Assembly: GCA_032717465.1 (NCBI GenBank)
Contig: CM064697.1
Coordinates: 2,340,001 to 2,404,000, forward strand
DNA: 64,000 nucleotides
DNA from: Coenobita brevimanus
Lineage: Eukaryota > Arthropoda > Malacostraca > Decapoda > Coenobitidae
Direction of reading: 5' to 3'
This document shows, in pieces, positions 33,036 through 45,221 of this stretch. A model generated the notes under the pieces. That model saw only the letters and a list, made by a program, of their open reading frames with translations, was not told where the DNA came from and did no database searches. The number at the start of each line of letters is the position of its first letter. The stretch's first letter is position 1. The position numbers were made by a program, and so were the translations under genes.

Positions 33036-33336
<301 letters not shown>

Positions 33337-33359
33337 ACTTCCTCCTCCCCCGCACCATT

Positions 33360-34390
33360 TAATCCTTCTCCCCTGCCATACCTAGCCTCGTGCCGCATAT
33401 TCCCTGCCAACCCTCCCCCTCCACGTTACCCATCACCCACTTCCCACAGCACCGAGCTTGCTCCCCCATAATACCTGTATCTCCTCCCACAAGTACCTTC
33501 TTCCCCATTCCCCTATTTCCCCCACCAGTCTTCATCACCTTCAGTACCTGTCCCCACTATTATACACCTAGAGCAGCCCTTCCTCCCACAACACCTACCT
33601 CCTCTCTCCCAAAACTATCGTAATCAGTTTAATCGCACCATACAGTTATTTGCGTCCTCTTTTAGCTGAATACCTGTTATTTAAATGCAGATTAAGATCA
33701 TACTGCATCCATACATTGTTTCCTTAACTTTTCCTCATAGTTAGCAACATATATATCTACCCATCTCCTATAACAGCTCAGAATTTGATAGAGTTAGCAG
33801 TTATTTGTTAGATGGAAGTAAACCAGCTATAGTGTCCCTGCCCCATTTCCCACCATCAGCTTCCTTCTCCCCCATTTTCCCCAACAGTCCTTCCGTGTAG
33901 AACCCAGCTCCATACACCCACAACAACGGTACACATTTTGCTCTTACTTGGCATAGATTTTCGTCCCTTTGCTGCTTATTTCACGTACCTCAGTGAAAGA
34001 AGACGACAGTATCACCACTCTACATTCCCTTTATACCACTGCTTTGGGACTGTCACCATATTCTTGTATTAATTTATCATTATTACTCAGCATTTAAAAT
34101 GGAGAGATGACAAATTTAGACGCTTTTGGCTTAAAGTGAAAGTAGTGCAGTACCCATTCATGCGTGACCCTTATCTCACCACCAGTACCCCTTTCCCCCA
34201 TTTCTTTCACTACCCCCACTCTCCCACAGTAACCAGTACCTCTCCTTTTTCCCCCCACCATCAACCCTCTTCCCCTTTTTCCCCCCACCAACCTTTCTTC
34301 CCCCAAACACCTACCCCCACTCACCCACAGCAAATCGTACCCTTCCCTGTACGCTTTTTTTTTTTTTTTTTTTTCTTTTTTTTTTTAACC
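33360..34390. repeat. Pyrimidine-rich DNA alternating with AT-rich segments
   Basis: cctcccacaa / ttcccccacca units at 33,360-33,620, 33,830-33,930 and 34,150-34,340 alternate with about 200-bp AT-rich pieces. The last ends in a T run (34355-34386, one C). Confidence 0.7.
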
Positions 34391-34969
34391 TTGATTTCGA
34401 TGATGAAAAGGAATGCCTATTGTGAACTAGTTACTACTGATAGTTTACGATTGGGTGTCGTTCAAAATGATTTTACTGGAGTGATGAGCTTATACACATA
34501 TTTTTGGGCATCGTTATATGTCTATCGTCCACAGGTGTACTAAAAATTGGTTTGGAGGCACACACATTATGTTCGCTATTCAAAAGACACTTCTGAGGGT
34601 GAAATAAAAAACATACACACATTTACGAAACATATAACAATAAATCGTTTCACACGTAAATACAGCTGACATCTGACGTATTTAAGGACAAGATGTTTCA
34701 GTTGATGTATTGCTCAACGAAACAGGCGACAAATTTCAGATAAGAGAGATTTTCTTTTTCCTCTGCTGTAGTAGCATTTTAAAACTGCATCGAGCCTTCT
34801 GATTGAATGTAAAAAAAAAAATAAAGAATATTTGCACATTATGAAGGTTCGTGTTAGACCATTAGCCACATTTAATTACGTAAAATCTCTCAAAGCTATG
34901 ATACCTCGTGAGAAGGAATATTGATCGGCTTTTGACTCACAGAAATGAATGCGAAAAAATATAAACACT
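34391..34969. other. No gene recognised; AT-rich
   Basis: AT-rich, no repeats seen. Confidence 0.5.
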
Positions 34970-35086
34970 AACCCCATTCCGTGATATATAATTAATTACC
35001 ATTGAAAAATATATTTCTCATCACAGTAGATATACAGTGAATAACAGCTACTAAAAAATGAAGATAGGATTAACACGGATTGAACT
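34970..35086. repeat. 117-bp duplicated segment, copy 1
   Basis: Starts aaccccattccgtgatat and ends taacacggattgaact. It is matched without gaps by 36152-36268, with only two differences seen (a/c and a/t). It lies in AT-rich DNA of similar composition, so this is probably the source copy. Confidence 0.97.
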
Positions 35087-35344
35087 GTAAAATGTCGTGT
35101 GAAGAGTGTTTGGATTTGTACGTTGGGAAGAGTGTCATTTGTCAATTTTTTCATTTGCAGTTTTAATAATGCAGGATAAAAAATATGATACAAAGTTTTC
35201 TTACCGTAAAACCATCGACATTATCAATAATTAAAAACTATTATACTAAACTGACCAAAAAACCGCACATCAGTACCTGTCTCCACCATTTCTACCAGCA
35301 GTCCTTCTCCCCAAAAACATCGGCCCCCACTCTCCCACCGTAAC

Positions 35345-35560
35345 AATACTGCTTTTGACCTAACATGGCCTAAAATTGCTATCTCTTCATCTTCAGTGCT
35401 CAACTGTAACAATATATTACGATTATAATATAATGGAATCATGAAGAAATGGTATGGAAATGATGTAGAAATGTAGCACTATATTTTTCCTCTACTGACC
35501 TCTCTAACAAACAGCAAAAGGAAGACAATCTGGGCCAGGTTAAAGTAAAAAGGGTAAAGT
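35345..35560. repeat. Dispersed repeat shared with 47.05-47.25 kb, copy 1
   Basis: gacctaacatggcctaaaat with ttgctatctcttc near the start and tctgggccaggttaaagt followed by gggtaaagta at the end match, in order, 47046-47252. Pyrimidine-rich DNA flanks both copies. Confidence 0.6.
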
Positions 35561-35789
35561 ACCTCTCCTCAAAAACGCCCAACCCCACTCTCCCACACTA
35601 ACTAGTAACTCTCCCCCATTTCCCACCGTTAGCAATCCCCCCCCTCCTCCCTTGCCTCACTCTCACCCACACAGGAAACACCCCAAGAGAGGCAATATTG
35701 AATATCACATGGTGTCTGACACAAAGTATTAAGATTTCTTTTGTGGCGGCCATATGTAAAGTAGGGGCTGCTCTCAATGGCCGAGGTAC

Positions 35790-36151
35790 TGTGGCGACCG
35801 CTGACCATCCTTTTCTCTCCTCTTATCTTCCTTTCCCCTCTCCTCCCCCTTCCTCTTCACCCTCATTTTCCCCTCTCTTATTATTCATTCTTTCCCCTCC
35901 TTGTGGTCCCTTCCTTCCGTTCGCTTACCTCGCCAGTCCAGTTCCCACCTATTTCGCCTCTTTCCTGTCTCTCGTTTTCTTTTTCTTCTTTTCTCAAGCA
36001 TTCACTTTGTTATTCCCTCATCTCTTACCTGTTTTGTCTCTTTCCACCTCTCCTTTACAGCCTCCTCTTCTGTCAGGCGTCGATCTCGTTTATTTCCCTC
36101 TTTTATTTCCTCATTTGTCTCTGTTTTTGTTTTTCCTTTTTCACCCCTCCA
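35790..36151. repeat. Pyrimidine tract
   Basis: C/T-rich; frames up to 159 codons are artefacts. Confidence 0.85.
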
Positions 36152-36268
36152 AACCCCATTCCGTGATATATAATTAATTACCATTGAAAACTATATTTCT
36201 CATCACAGTAGATATACAGTGAATAACAGCTACTAAAAAATGAAGATTGGATTAACACGGATTGAACT
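36152..36268. repeat. 117-bp duplicated segment, copy 2, inside a pyrimidine tract
   Basis: About 115 of 117 positions are identical to 34970-35086, in the same orientation, 1,182 bp downstream. Both flanks (tttttcacccctcc and cttctccttgtctgttcc) are pyrimidine tract, so an AT-rich segment appears inserted into the tract. No terminal inverted repeats or poly(A) were seen. Confidence 0.97.
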
Positions 36269-36480
36269 CTTCTCCTTGTCTGTTCCTCCCACTTCGAGTT
36301 AATGCATTTGTGTCTTTCTCCTTTGTCGTTCTTTTTCGTATTTCCTGTTCCTCCTTATTTTTTCCCCTTCTTCTCCTTGTCGATTCCTAACTCTTCTCCT
36401 TTTGTCCTCCCCTTCCCTCCTACCGACCCCTCCCCCCACCCTCCAGCACTCACATGTCGCCCTCGGGGGAACAACCACTC
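36269..36480. repeat. Pyrimidine tract, continued
   Basis: Same composition as 35,790-36,151. Confidence 0.8.
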
Positions 36481-37200
36481 GAGACACTCACACTCAAAGG
36501 TCCTCGTTAACAGTGTGGAGTGGGTGTTGTGTGTGAAATCTGGCCAAACTGTCGTCTTCCTCACGCAAATATGTGCTGTCCAGGTTTCATCATTTACCAC
36601 ATTTGTAAGCCCCATTCCAGCTTTCCGTGTCGAAATATTTTATGGTTCTCTGATTCTTTTTTTTTTTTTAATTCTCATTAATTTAACATTTTTAAAAGAA
36701 TCTCAGCAGAAAAATGCTTAGTTGCTCTCCTCAACACAAGATTATATTCCAAGTCTGTTGAGATTTTTCGCCTTTTTATTCCTCGAATCGTCCTTAAATT
36801 CCACGTAAAATAAAAAAGAAATATATAATTTTTGAAGGGGTGTGTTGTGCATCATATCTCCCTGTGTGACATCCCCCTCCCAGCCAGTGCTTGTTGTGTT
36901 GACAGGAGTGACTGAGCGTGGTCTTGTGCCGGTATTGGTGTCTTCCCCAGCACACACGTCCCGTCCAGTGGCCCTGAAATATTATCCAGTCTGAAGGATG
37001 GTTTCATGCAGGAGACAGGGGAAAGATGCAGGATGGTTATAATATTACAGTGAATAAATGAACACCTGGTTTAGATCTTTATCCTCAATTTATGAGAGAA
37101 AAGAAAGATATCTGACTTAGGTTTAGTAAAACGAATCACTTAGGGCAAAGGTATATCTTGAATTGTATCAGTGCCCGAAGAACACCCTGTACAGACACAC
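36481..37200. other. No gene recognised
   Basis: Mixed DNA with a short T run near 36,660. Confidence 0.5.
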
Positions 37201-37640
37201 CTGATCGCACACACTATGCTTCAGTCACACTCGTTCTCGTTGTGGCACAACGCGCTTAACTGTGCCTGCTCAGCACTCAGCCGGTCCTGGTGACGTTATC
37301 GGCAGGTAATGACAGGCGCGAGGAACATACAGAACGCAGCCAGGTAGTGGGTAGCAAGGCCGTAGATCCGCCAGCTGAACCAGTCGCCCCCACCTAAGTG
37401 TTGGCTGGGCCGCACAAAAAAATCTCGGGCGGCTTACATTAATTATCGTGTAGAACAGCGGCCTCACCCGGTGCGCTAACAAGATACCGGAGGTGTGATA
37501 CACAGGGACGCAGCGGGGGGCAGGAACGGCGTCGGGGAGATGAGGCTGGGCAGTCAGGTCGAGGGTGGGGGATAATGGGTCACGAAAAATAGGCTGGTTC
37601 AGGGGAGGTTTAGGGGAAGTATTCATAAAGGATCTGGGCC
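37201..37640. other. GC-richer block, unexplained
   Basis: Complex, CpG-bearing sequence with a 118-codon minus-strand frame (37626-37270) beginning MNTSPKPPLNQPIFRDP. It is Pro/Leu/Arg-rich and matches no family I know. It could be an exon, a regulatory island or a decayed element. Confidence 0.2.
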
Positions 37641-38025
37641 AATTTGTACGATAAACCAGTTTCCATAGAAGTGAATTATCATCAGAACCGTTCCGCGGGG
37701 GTGAGGGCGCCCATCTTCCATTCAGTGTAGTGCTAATTTGAAGTGACTACACCGAGTGACAAGCCAAATTATTTCTTGCAGCCCAGGAAGCCATTTACTA
37801 CGGTGGGTGGTAATCACAAAACTAACTGGACGCCTGGTGAGCTAGCGAATTAAGGCGTTCAAGCCAGATATTGCTCCTTAAGGGGTTACATACGAGGAAT
37901 GGTTGAGGTTTAGTGCTCGCATAATACCTCTTAGAGGATTGTAACTGGTCACTCTTGCCTTAAAAACCCTGAAGTAACAAGTCCCTGTGCTTATGATGGA
38001 GGAATAAAGGATCTGATGAAAGATT
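37641..38025. other. No gene recognised
   Basis: Mixed DNA; nothing supportable. Confidence 0.5.
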
Positions 38026-38251
38026 GACTATACTCTATTTTTTTTATTGAGGCGAAGATGCACTTGACAGGTTGATGATAACTGGCTGAATGCAATATGT
38101 CCAAAAAATATATACTAACCCAAATTTCCCCCTCAGATATTTGTTGTTAGTTAATAATGCTAGATCATGAAGTATTGCTGCATTCAGGCAATAATCACCC
38201 ATCTGTCAAGTTCAACTTCGCCTCGATAAAAAAAAAAACGGAGTATAATAG
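38026..38251. mobile_element. Second palindromic MITE-like element (about 226 bp)
   Basis: Left arm from about 38026: ctatactcta, a T run, then ttgaggcgaagatgcacttg with acaggttgatgat and gctgaatgcaata. The right arm (about 38173-38251) is its reverse complement with a few mismatches: tattgctgcattcaggcaat, cacccatctgtcaagttc, aacttcgcctcg, an A run, ggagtataatag. A central AT-rich loop of about 70 bp separates them. No coding capacity. It is unrelated in sequence to the TTAA family. Target-site duplication is unclear (possibly TA). Confidence 0.75.
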
Positions 38252-38459
38252 TTTCGTTTATTTTTCATTTCAATAATCATTTTACATTTGTTATACAGCG
38301 TTTGGCAACTGCACGAATGAAGATAAAAGTATAACCAATCAAACTTATGTACACCTTTTAGGCCCAAGCTAATTTTAATATTATGACCCCAACTTAACTT
38401 GGCAGCAGGACAAAAGTTTTGCCACCATCCTGTCCACACCTCGCCCTTGTTGTCATCCC

Positions 38460-38870
38460 TGGAAGAATTACAGAAAAAAAAACAGGAGTTAAAAGGAAAG
38501 AAGGCAGAGAACGGCCAGAATTAAGGGAAAGGGAGAAAAAAAATGGCACAAGTTAGAGGAACAGAAAAGGAGAAATGAACAGATGCAAGAAGAAATTACA
38601 GAAAGGAACCAGAATTAGGGAGTAACGGGGGGGAACCTAAATGATAAGTTTCGGGATGTGAAGAGGAGAAAGAGGTGACCAGGAGCCAAAGGAAGGAAAG
38701 ACAGAAAAAAAAAATAATAATCAGGGAACAGGGAGGGAGAAAACATGGAGAAACAAATTGATGGGAAGGAGGGGAAATGAAAAGTTGGAAGGAGAAGGAA
38801 AACTACAAAGAACACTGTGTGGAAAGAGAGACATTAAAAAAAAGGGGGCAGGGGGAGGCTAAGGAAGGTA
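38460..38870. repeat. Purine tract
   Basis: A/G-rich plus strand with irregular ggaaaggga units. Confidence 0.85.
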
Positions 38871-39240
38871 GCTAAACTGAAGGGTTGTGAAGGCACAGCA
38901 TTTTACGATCTGGTAACGTATACAGAGACGGAAAATGAACGTGCAGTTGTCTCGCATTTGTACTATCTTGCACAGCCATTATCAGGGCTATCATCAGCCT
39001 ATGTTGATGTGTTTTACCATCCGTCTATTCAAATAAAACGGGTAAAAAGGTAATAATCAGTTATGTGCTAACCCTTGCAAGATGTAGGAACTCGAAGCTA
39101 GGTTACCGTAGTCCATTTAAGATTAGATAATCATCGTACAGCCCTGGATAACATTGAAATCTATCGAGTATTTTATTTTAAAGTACAAACTGTTTTCACG
39201 TATTGCTGACCGTATTAACAGTTCTAATGATACTGTGCGT
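38871..39240. other. No gene recognised
   Basis: Mixed AT-leaning DNA. Confidence 0.5.
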
Positions 39241-40039
39241 AATTATTGCCTATCATCTTGTTCTAATTGACACTGTCCTAACGCACATACATTTACACTG
39301 CACGCTTATGGAAGAGCACGTACCCCCTTTATGTACTGGTGACCGACCGGCCTCACTCCCCGTACTGTAGGTGCTCGACGTGCCTTGCTCGTAAAGTTGC
39401 GGCCCTACAACAACTCTGGGGTGGGACGAGGTCGGTCCGGGGTTGATGGGACCAGGACATAGTAACAAACTTAAGATCGTTTCCCTCCCGTTGTGAATCT
39501 CAACCCAGAGGTGGTCGGTGAAGTGAGGTTGACTGGGGATCTGAAGACGTTAAGCTGCACCATTGAAAAGGCTTAATATTCCCTTCAGATACATGTAACA
39601 TTTGCAACAGTTTACCGTATTGTTGTCTTTTTTTTGCCGTTCTGGCGTATTATTGCTAACAATGTGCAATAAGTCTGTGCAAGGCCATAATCTGCATAGT
39701 AAAGGAGCGACAGGCGCATCTCAGCGACACGGACCTCCCCAGACGACCGACTATTATATCGCACAATTTCACGATGGAGGGTGAACGACCGGCAGCGATG
39801 GCTCCAGTTGGCGGATGAAATGTATATCTGACGTGGCCACAATGAAGGAGTCGGGAGCGTCGCCTTGAACAGGTCGTTGGGAGGGGCGGCACCGCGGTAG
39901 GGAGCGACGGGGAGCAAGGTGGCGGTATGTGGCCCACTCCTACGCTATTATTCAGGACACGACGAGACAGCTCCTATAAAGGTTCAAGTGTCAATCCTTT
40001 TAAGAATGACCACGATTGTATCAGCAATGTCAGAGAGGG
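39241..40039. other. Complex CpG-bearing region with a TATA-like site
   Basis: Non-repetitive and GC-richer than its neighbours between 39,330 and 39,960. A TATAAAG lies at 39975-39981. Frames of 60-101 codons on both strands show no domain. Promoter function cannot be judged. Confidence 0.2.
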
Positions 40040-40107
40040 TCTTTGCTGGGAGGGGGGGAAGGAGAGGAGGGGGAGGGGAGAAACAGGGAGAGAAAGGAGA
40101 AAAACCA

Positions 40108-40147
<40 letters not shown>

Positions 40148-40490
40148 GGACGTGTAGAGAAAGAACGGTGAGAGACTGAGGAAAAGTGATGGAAGATATG
40201 AGGGTCTAAGAAAGAGAGTGAAGAAAGGATGGGAAAGTGAGATAAGGGATGAGAAAGACTGAAATATGGAAGTAGGGACAGAGACTGATAGATGGGGAGA
40301 GAGAGAGAGTGAGTGAAATGGGTTGTAGTGGGGAGAGAGGGGGTGGAAGAGGGACCGAGATAAGGGAGAAAACAAGAGAAAGAGAGAAAGGCGGATGTGA
40401 GAGAGGAGGGAGGAGGGGAAGGAACCGAAGAAGGAAGAAGGGAGACAGGGGAAGCTGGGGGTGGAGAAGGGTAGGGGTTGGGGACGTCTG
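40040..40490. repeat. Purine tract with (GA)n
   Basis: A/G-rich plus strand including a perfect (GA)n at 40111-40143. The 213-codon minus-strand frame is an artefact. Confidence 0.88.
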
Positions 40491-41210
40491 CTATCACGGC
40501 TGGCTGTAAACACTTCACCTGGCCACCACACGCTCATAATTTCTGTCGCCTCCTGACACTTACCTGCAGAAATAATCTCGCTTCCTTCTGTGTGAGCACT
40601 GGCTGCCCCTACCATGGGAGTGACGTATGATAAGTGGTTTGTTTATATCTGTGTTCTGTTACGTGCTAGGTGAAAAGAAAGCCTTATCAAGCATTACTGC
40701 ATCTCCCTCATAGCTCTCCTAAGTGGCCGGAGCTGGGAAGAGGGTGTTTAGATGCGACCTAAAGAGTGGGGAAATCAATTAACCGCTCATTTTCACCCTG
40801 ATGGTTCGCTGAGTCTGGACGCAGCCAGAGTCTAGCACGAGCTGACTTCTGATTGTAACCCCTCTTGACCAGCACGGCACTCGCTAGACTAGGGGTAGTA
40901 CACTTGTTTCTGTGTAAGTTGTATTTAACTTCGGATTTTACACATTTATCCTTATGATCTTGAGCGTAAGTGGGATTGATTATTAATTTGTCTTTTTCAG
41001 TATTATTCATCAGTTTCGTGTTTTTGAGGTATAAAATATCATTTAAATTATAGACTGAACTAATTTTCTTTGATTTTAGAGTTTTTTCCATATGGCATCA
41101 GTCTGTTGGGTTGATTTTTAATTTACGGTTTCATCTTTTTCCACAGGTGTATATCGCTGTTGTCCTTTGATTGTATTGTGCTGTACTGTTTTCACGTGTG
41201 CACAGAGGTA

Positions 41211-41212
<2 letters not shown>
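40491..41212. other. No gene recognised
   Basis: Mixed DNA. A 110-codon minus-strand frame (41091-40759) has no recognisable feature. gagtctggacgcagccagag near 40811 can form a small hairpin. Confidence 0.5.

Positions 41213-41244
<32 letters not shown>
41213..41244. repeat. Poly(T) run, 32 bp
   Basis: Flanked by gaggtaag on the left and cagttt on the right. Confidence 0.97.
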
Positions 41245-41548
41245 CAGTTTAACACACTCGTAATTATGATCGTAAAAGCACTTGTTATCCTACCCAGATT
41301 CATTTCCCTCCTCTTCATGGTTCACCTCGCAGTTTACCTGTTTTTTCCACCGAGCTCTCTGATGATAGGTTTCCCGTAACTGTGCTTTTTCATCTTGTTT
41401 CTGGAGTCTACCCCTTACCGATGTTTAAATGAGAAATTGGGTGGGACGATGATGATGATGATGGTTTCTTTTCCCCTTTGTGGTCCGGTGTACTGTTGAC
41501 CGCGATCGTGTTGTGTCACCTCGCCACGCCACCCTGTTATCACTGTTG

Positions 41549-41550
<2 letters not shown>

Positions 41551-41587
<37 letters not shown>
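41551..41587. repeat. (TG)n microsatellite
   Basis: 37 bp of TG. Confidence 0.98.
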
Positions 41588-41588
<1 letters not shown>

Positions 41589-41619
41589 ACCCCCTTGCAT
41601 CTTGTAGGGCTGCGTGTGC

Positions 41620-41765
41620 TGTCATCGCGGGCGTCAGTGCAAGAGGCTGTGAGGGGCGAGGCGAGCAGAGAGTGACATGTTAATAACGCAGAGATAACGA
41701 GCGTCGCCCTCACCGCCGGACAACAGCCTCTGACCGACAGGAAATTATCCTCTCACTCATGCTGT
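41620..41765. promoter_or_regulatory. Complex CpG-bearing island
   Basis: Non-repetitive segment (tgacatgttaataacgcag, then agataacgagcgtcgccctc) between a microsatellite and a pyrimidine patch. It contains GATA-like agataac and ttaataac. Regulatory role is inference. Confidence 0.18.
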
Positions 41766-41906
41766 CCTCTCCCCTCGCCCCTCACTCGCACTATCTTGCC
41801 CGCTCCCTCTTCCTTTCAACCCGTTCTTCCCCTCTTGTCTGCCTCGGCCGTTCCCCCTTTGCTTCCTGTCCGGCCTTCACTTGGGTTTTGGCACTTTCTC
41901 AAATAT

Positions 41907-42112
41907 TTCGCCCTTCCCGCCTTTCTTTCAGTGTTGATTCGATTGTGTTACGTTGTACAGTGTCGAGGAAGTTGAAATCTGTTAGGGAAGCGTATTTTTT
42001 TTTTTAGTTTTTCTTAACTCCTCGCCATTATCTCACATTTCGTCCCTCCGTTCATTCATTCAATATTGATTTGATTGGGTTACGTACGTTTTAAAGGAAA
42101 CAAATCTGTCAT
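41907..42112. repeat. Diverged direct duplication, spacing about 133 bp
   Basis: ttcagtgttgattcgattgt with gttacgttgtacag ... gaagttgaaatctgtta at 41927-41981 recurs as ttcaatattgatttgattgg with gttacgtacg ... ggaaacaaatctgtcatg at 42059-42112. Confidence 0.65.
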
Positions 42113-42520
42113 GCACATAGGTGCACTAGTGTTAATTTGCTCCCTCAGTACGATATGCGCCACCTCCCAAGAATAGTTTTGTTTCAGCTATAATAACCAT
42201 AAAAACTCTCATGCTCAATATGTTCTTGCAGTGTTTGTCTGGCAGTGGTCGAAAAAGTAGAAAAGGTGAATAGTAGACAATGTTCTCTGGAAAATGCAAA
42301 GGGAGATGAGTGCTCGTGGAATGCAGTGTGATTTTTACCCTGCTAATCTCAGTGCCGGATATGGGTGAAGTGTACGATTTCCTTATTTATACGTTGCTTG
42401 TATCTTAGAACATATAAATTATTTTTTAAAGGAAGAACCAGGGGAACTCTTGAACTGCTGCCCATTTTCACTTGGGGTTCGAGTGGTGAGAGAGGCAGGA
42501 AATGAAGCCAGACTATCAGT
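42113..42520. other. No gene recognised
   Basis: AT-leaning mixed DNA. Confidence 0.5.
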
Positions 42521-42635
<115 letters not shown>

Positions 42636-42774
42636 TTATTTAATTTTTTTACATTTTGACAATTTTCACATGTTCCTCAGATAGCTCACCTTCACCTTCA
42701 CCCTCATAGTCCGGTGACTGTTTCTTGTTGATTTCTCTTCACCTTCAAGTTGGTTAAATCTTGCTGCACCCTAT

Positions 42775-42872
42775 TGATCCGACTTGTTTACATGGATCTT
42801 TCTTCAGCTGAATATATTTGACTGGAGGTAACAGAATAGCTAAACCCTGTCGTGGTCCGTAAGGGTTCTTTA
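42775..42872 (+). mobile_element. TTAA palindromic element, right half
   Basis: cttcagctgaatatatttga, tggaggtaacagaatagc and a terminal gtaagggttctttaa (TTAA at 42869-42872). Confidence 0.4.
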
Positions 42873-43269
42873 ACTCCAAATGATGGTTGGAATTTAGTGC
42901 ACTCGTGTTATCACTCAGAGAATTGTGATCTGTTGCCGTTTCTTTAAATGTCTCTACTAAATAGCTCAGCCCAGGGTGTTTAACACTGATGAAGCAGTAC
43001 AGGAATGGATGATAATCATGAGAAATATAATGGTAACATATTTTATTATATTGTTACTGCTGTCGTTCGCTGTTTGGTGCTCATGTCCTCCCTTACTTCA
43101 TTTGTGTCTGCTTTCCTTGTTTCCTTCCCCCTCCCTGTTGTGCACCACCTCCTCTTCTGTTCATCCACCTCATAGTGCCATCCCCACCTCTCTCGTGTCC
43201 CCCCATCTGTCCGCGGCATTATCTGGCCCCAGCACAGTGCGGCGCCCCCCGGCCACTCATCTGATGGAC
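42873..43269. other. No gene recognised
   Basis: Mixed DNA with pyrimidine bias after 43,080. The plus-strand 99-codon frame is unremarkable. Confidence 0.45.
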
Positions 43270-43735
43270 AGGTAACGATCCCACCACACCTGCACACCAC
43301 CACCACAATTACACCCACCCACCACATCTGCACACTACCACCACACCTGCACACATCCACACTCGCCACCACCACACTATCACACCACCACACCTGCACA
43401 TCACCACGCCTGCACATCATCACCACACCTGCATGCCATCACACCAGAACACCACCACTGTACAGACACGGCACGACTTCATGTGTATGCCACAGCTACA
43501 CCTACATACTGCCACCACACCACCACCACACAACCACACCAAAACACGATCATCAAACCACCACCATACATCTGTACCACCATAACTTTTCACAACATCA
43601 TGCCACCGTACCACCACCAAACTTCCACAACAACGCAATAGCACCACCACACCCCACCGCACCACACCACACTATGTCGCCACACTATCGCCACACTATC
43701 GCCACGCCACCTGCATCTGTCATGTGTCACTGTTG
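43270..43735. repeat. (CCA)-rich degenerate array
   Basis: Continuous caccaccacacctgcacacc variants; minus-strand Val/Trp/Cys/Gly frames are artefacts. Confidence 0.9.
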
Positions 43736-43789
43736 GCAGTTACTGTAATGTTTTAGTGTTTCAGTGAAGAAAACTGAAATGCAATTTTT

Positions 43790-43850
43790 TGAGTTTTCAG
43801 TGTTTTCCTCAGCTGCATAAAACTGTATTGTCGTTAGTGTGAAATCCTGA
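43790..43850 (+). mobile_element. TTAA palindromic element remnant
   Basis: cctcagctgcataaaactgt followed by attgtcgttag resembles the right inner block. Confidence 0.3.
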
Positions 43851-45221
43851 ACGATTCTGACCATTCAGGTCGTATATCGATATAGTTTATCCTACAGTAA
43901 GTACTACCACCATTGTCATCATCACCATCATCATCGTCATTATCATCCCACCTAGTTTCCTGTTTGTTTACATGGAGTGGAGAGAAACACAGAATGGCTT
44001 TATTATTTAATTGGGTACAAGGACAGAGAAGGAAGGTAGGCGCAGGCTGTTGCATCACCAGTGTTAGGTGGTGGGGTGGCAACGCTTCTTCGTCTGAATA
44101 AAGAGATGATGCAGATCACCACATGCATTCCATGTAGTTGTCTCGTAGCGGTAATAGCTGACTACTGCAATGTCACCACTTTTCCAGCCTCCTGTAAACA
44201 GAATGTCCATGGTTCACTATGGATACATGTTATTTAAGGGAAAAAATACCATAAAATTTGAAGATATAAAGAGTACATGAATACTAATCATGACTTTTAT
44301 TACTATTAACTGATGGGTAACTGCTAGCAGGCAAACTTGCATACTGTATGATAAATAGTGAAGTGATAAATAATAACCAAGGAAATAGTACAGCAGCTCT
44401 GTGAAAGTAATGAGAAAAACAGTATGATAATGTTAGAGAAGGAATGATAAAATAGATTATTATGTAAATGACGGGTAATAGTTAGAGCACATTTTCTAGT
44501 GAAAGGATGGAAATAAGTGAGGACTGTTGTGGCAAAATTTGTGTTTGATATGACAGAAATTATGCTGAGAGTGCAGAAAAAAAGAGAATGTAACAAGAAT
44601 ATCATTACCCTGGTGAGACTGGGAGCGTGTGAGAATGAATGCGACCATGAGTGAGAGTGGGTGAGAATATGAGTGTTGTTACAGACCACAAACAGGGGTG
44701 AAACAGAGCAAGGGTGAAAGAGAGAGCGGGGTGCGCGTGTGTTTGTCCGTGGTTGTGGTGTGGGTATTTTTGTGTCTGTCTCATTGCTAGTGTGATTGTG
44801 TAATTTTGCTGTTTCTTGTGTGTGTGTCTGTGTGTGTTAGTAGGCTTGTGTTTGTATTTTGTTCCGCGTTATGAGAATGATGGCGTTGTATGCCGTAATT
44901 TAGTATTTCTGTTTACGAGAGGATGGACAAGAGGGGACAAGGAGAGATGGGTCTTCTGTTTCACCAGCCATCAGATCCTCAGCTCCTGACCATCCTCTTT
45001 TGCTGACCATTTTTTCCATGTCATTCGCCTCGAGAGTAGTCGAGCATATCCTCTACAATCTCTTAGCTGTCGAAACCAAACTATAATTAAGCTCAAAAAA
45101 TTTTCATTCGGGTGTTGAATATTACAGTCTTGAATTCTGCAGGGGAGGGGACCACAAATGTCCATACTGATAGTTTTTCATGTTGCTGACTGAACATGAT
45201 GTAAATTATTCACTGTTTAAT
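43851..45221. other. No gene recognised
   Basis: AT-rich low-copy DNA with a small (CAT)n near 43,915-43,945 and GT-rich DNA near 44,700-44,840. A 121-codon minus-strand frame (44689-44324) has no domain. Confidence 0.5.

Noticed and set aside
37270..37626. 118-codon minus-strand frame considered a gene
   Set aside because: No motif, splice site or start context stands out; kept only as an unexplained GC-richer block.
41207..41250. gtaag ... T32 ... cag, resembling a tiny intron
   Set aside because: Far shorter than a plausible intron; coincidence around a poly(T) run.
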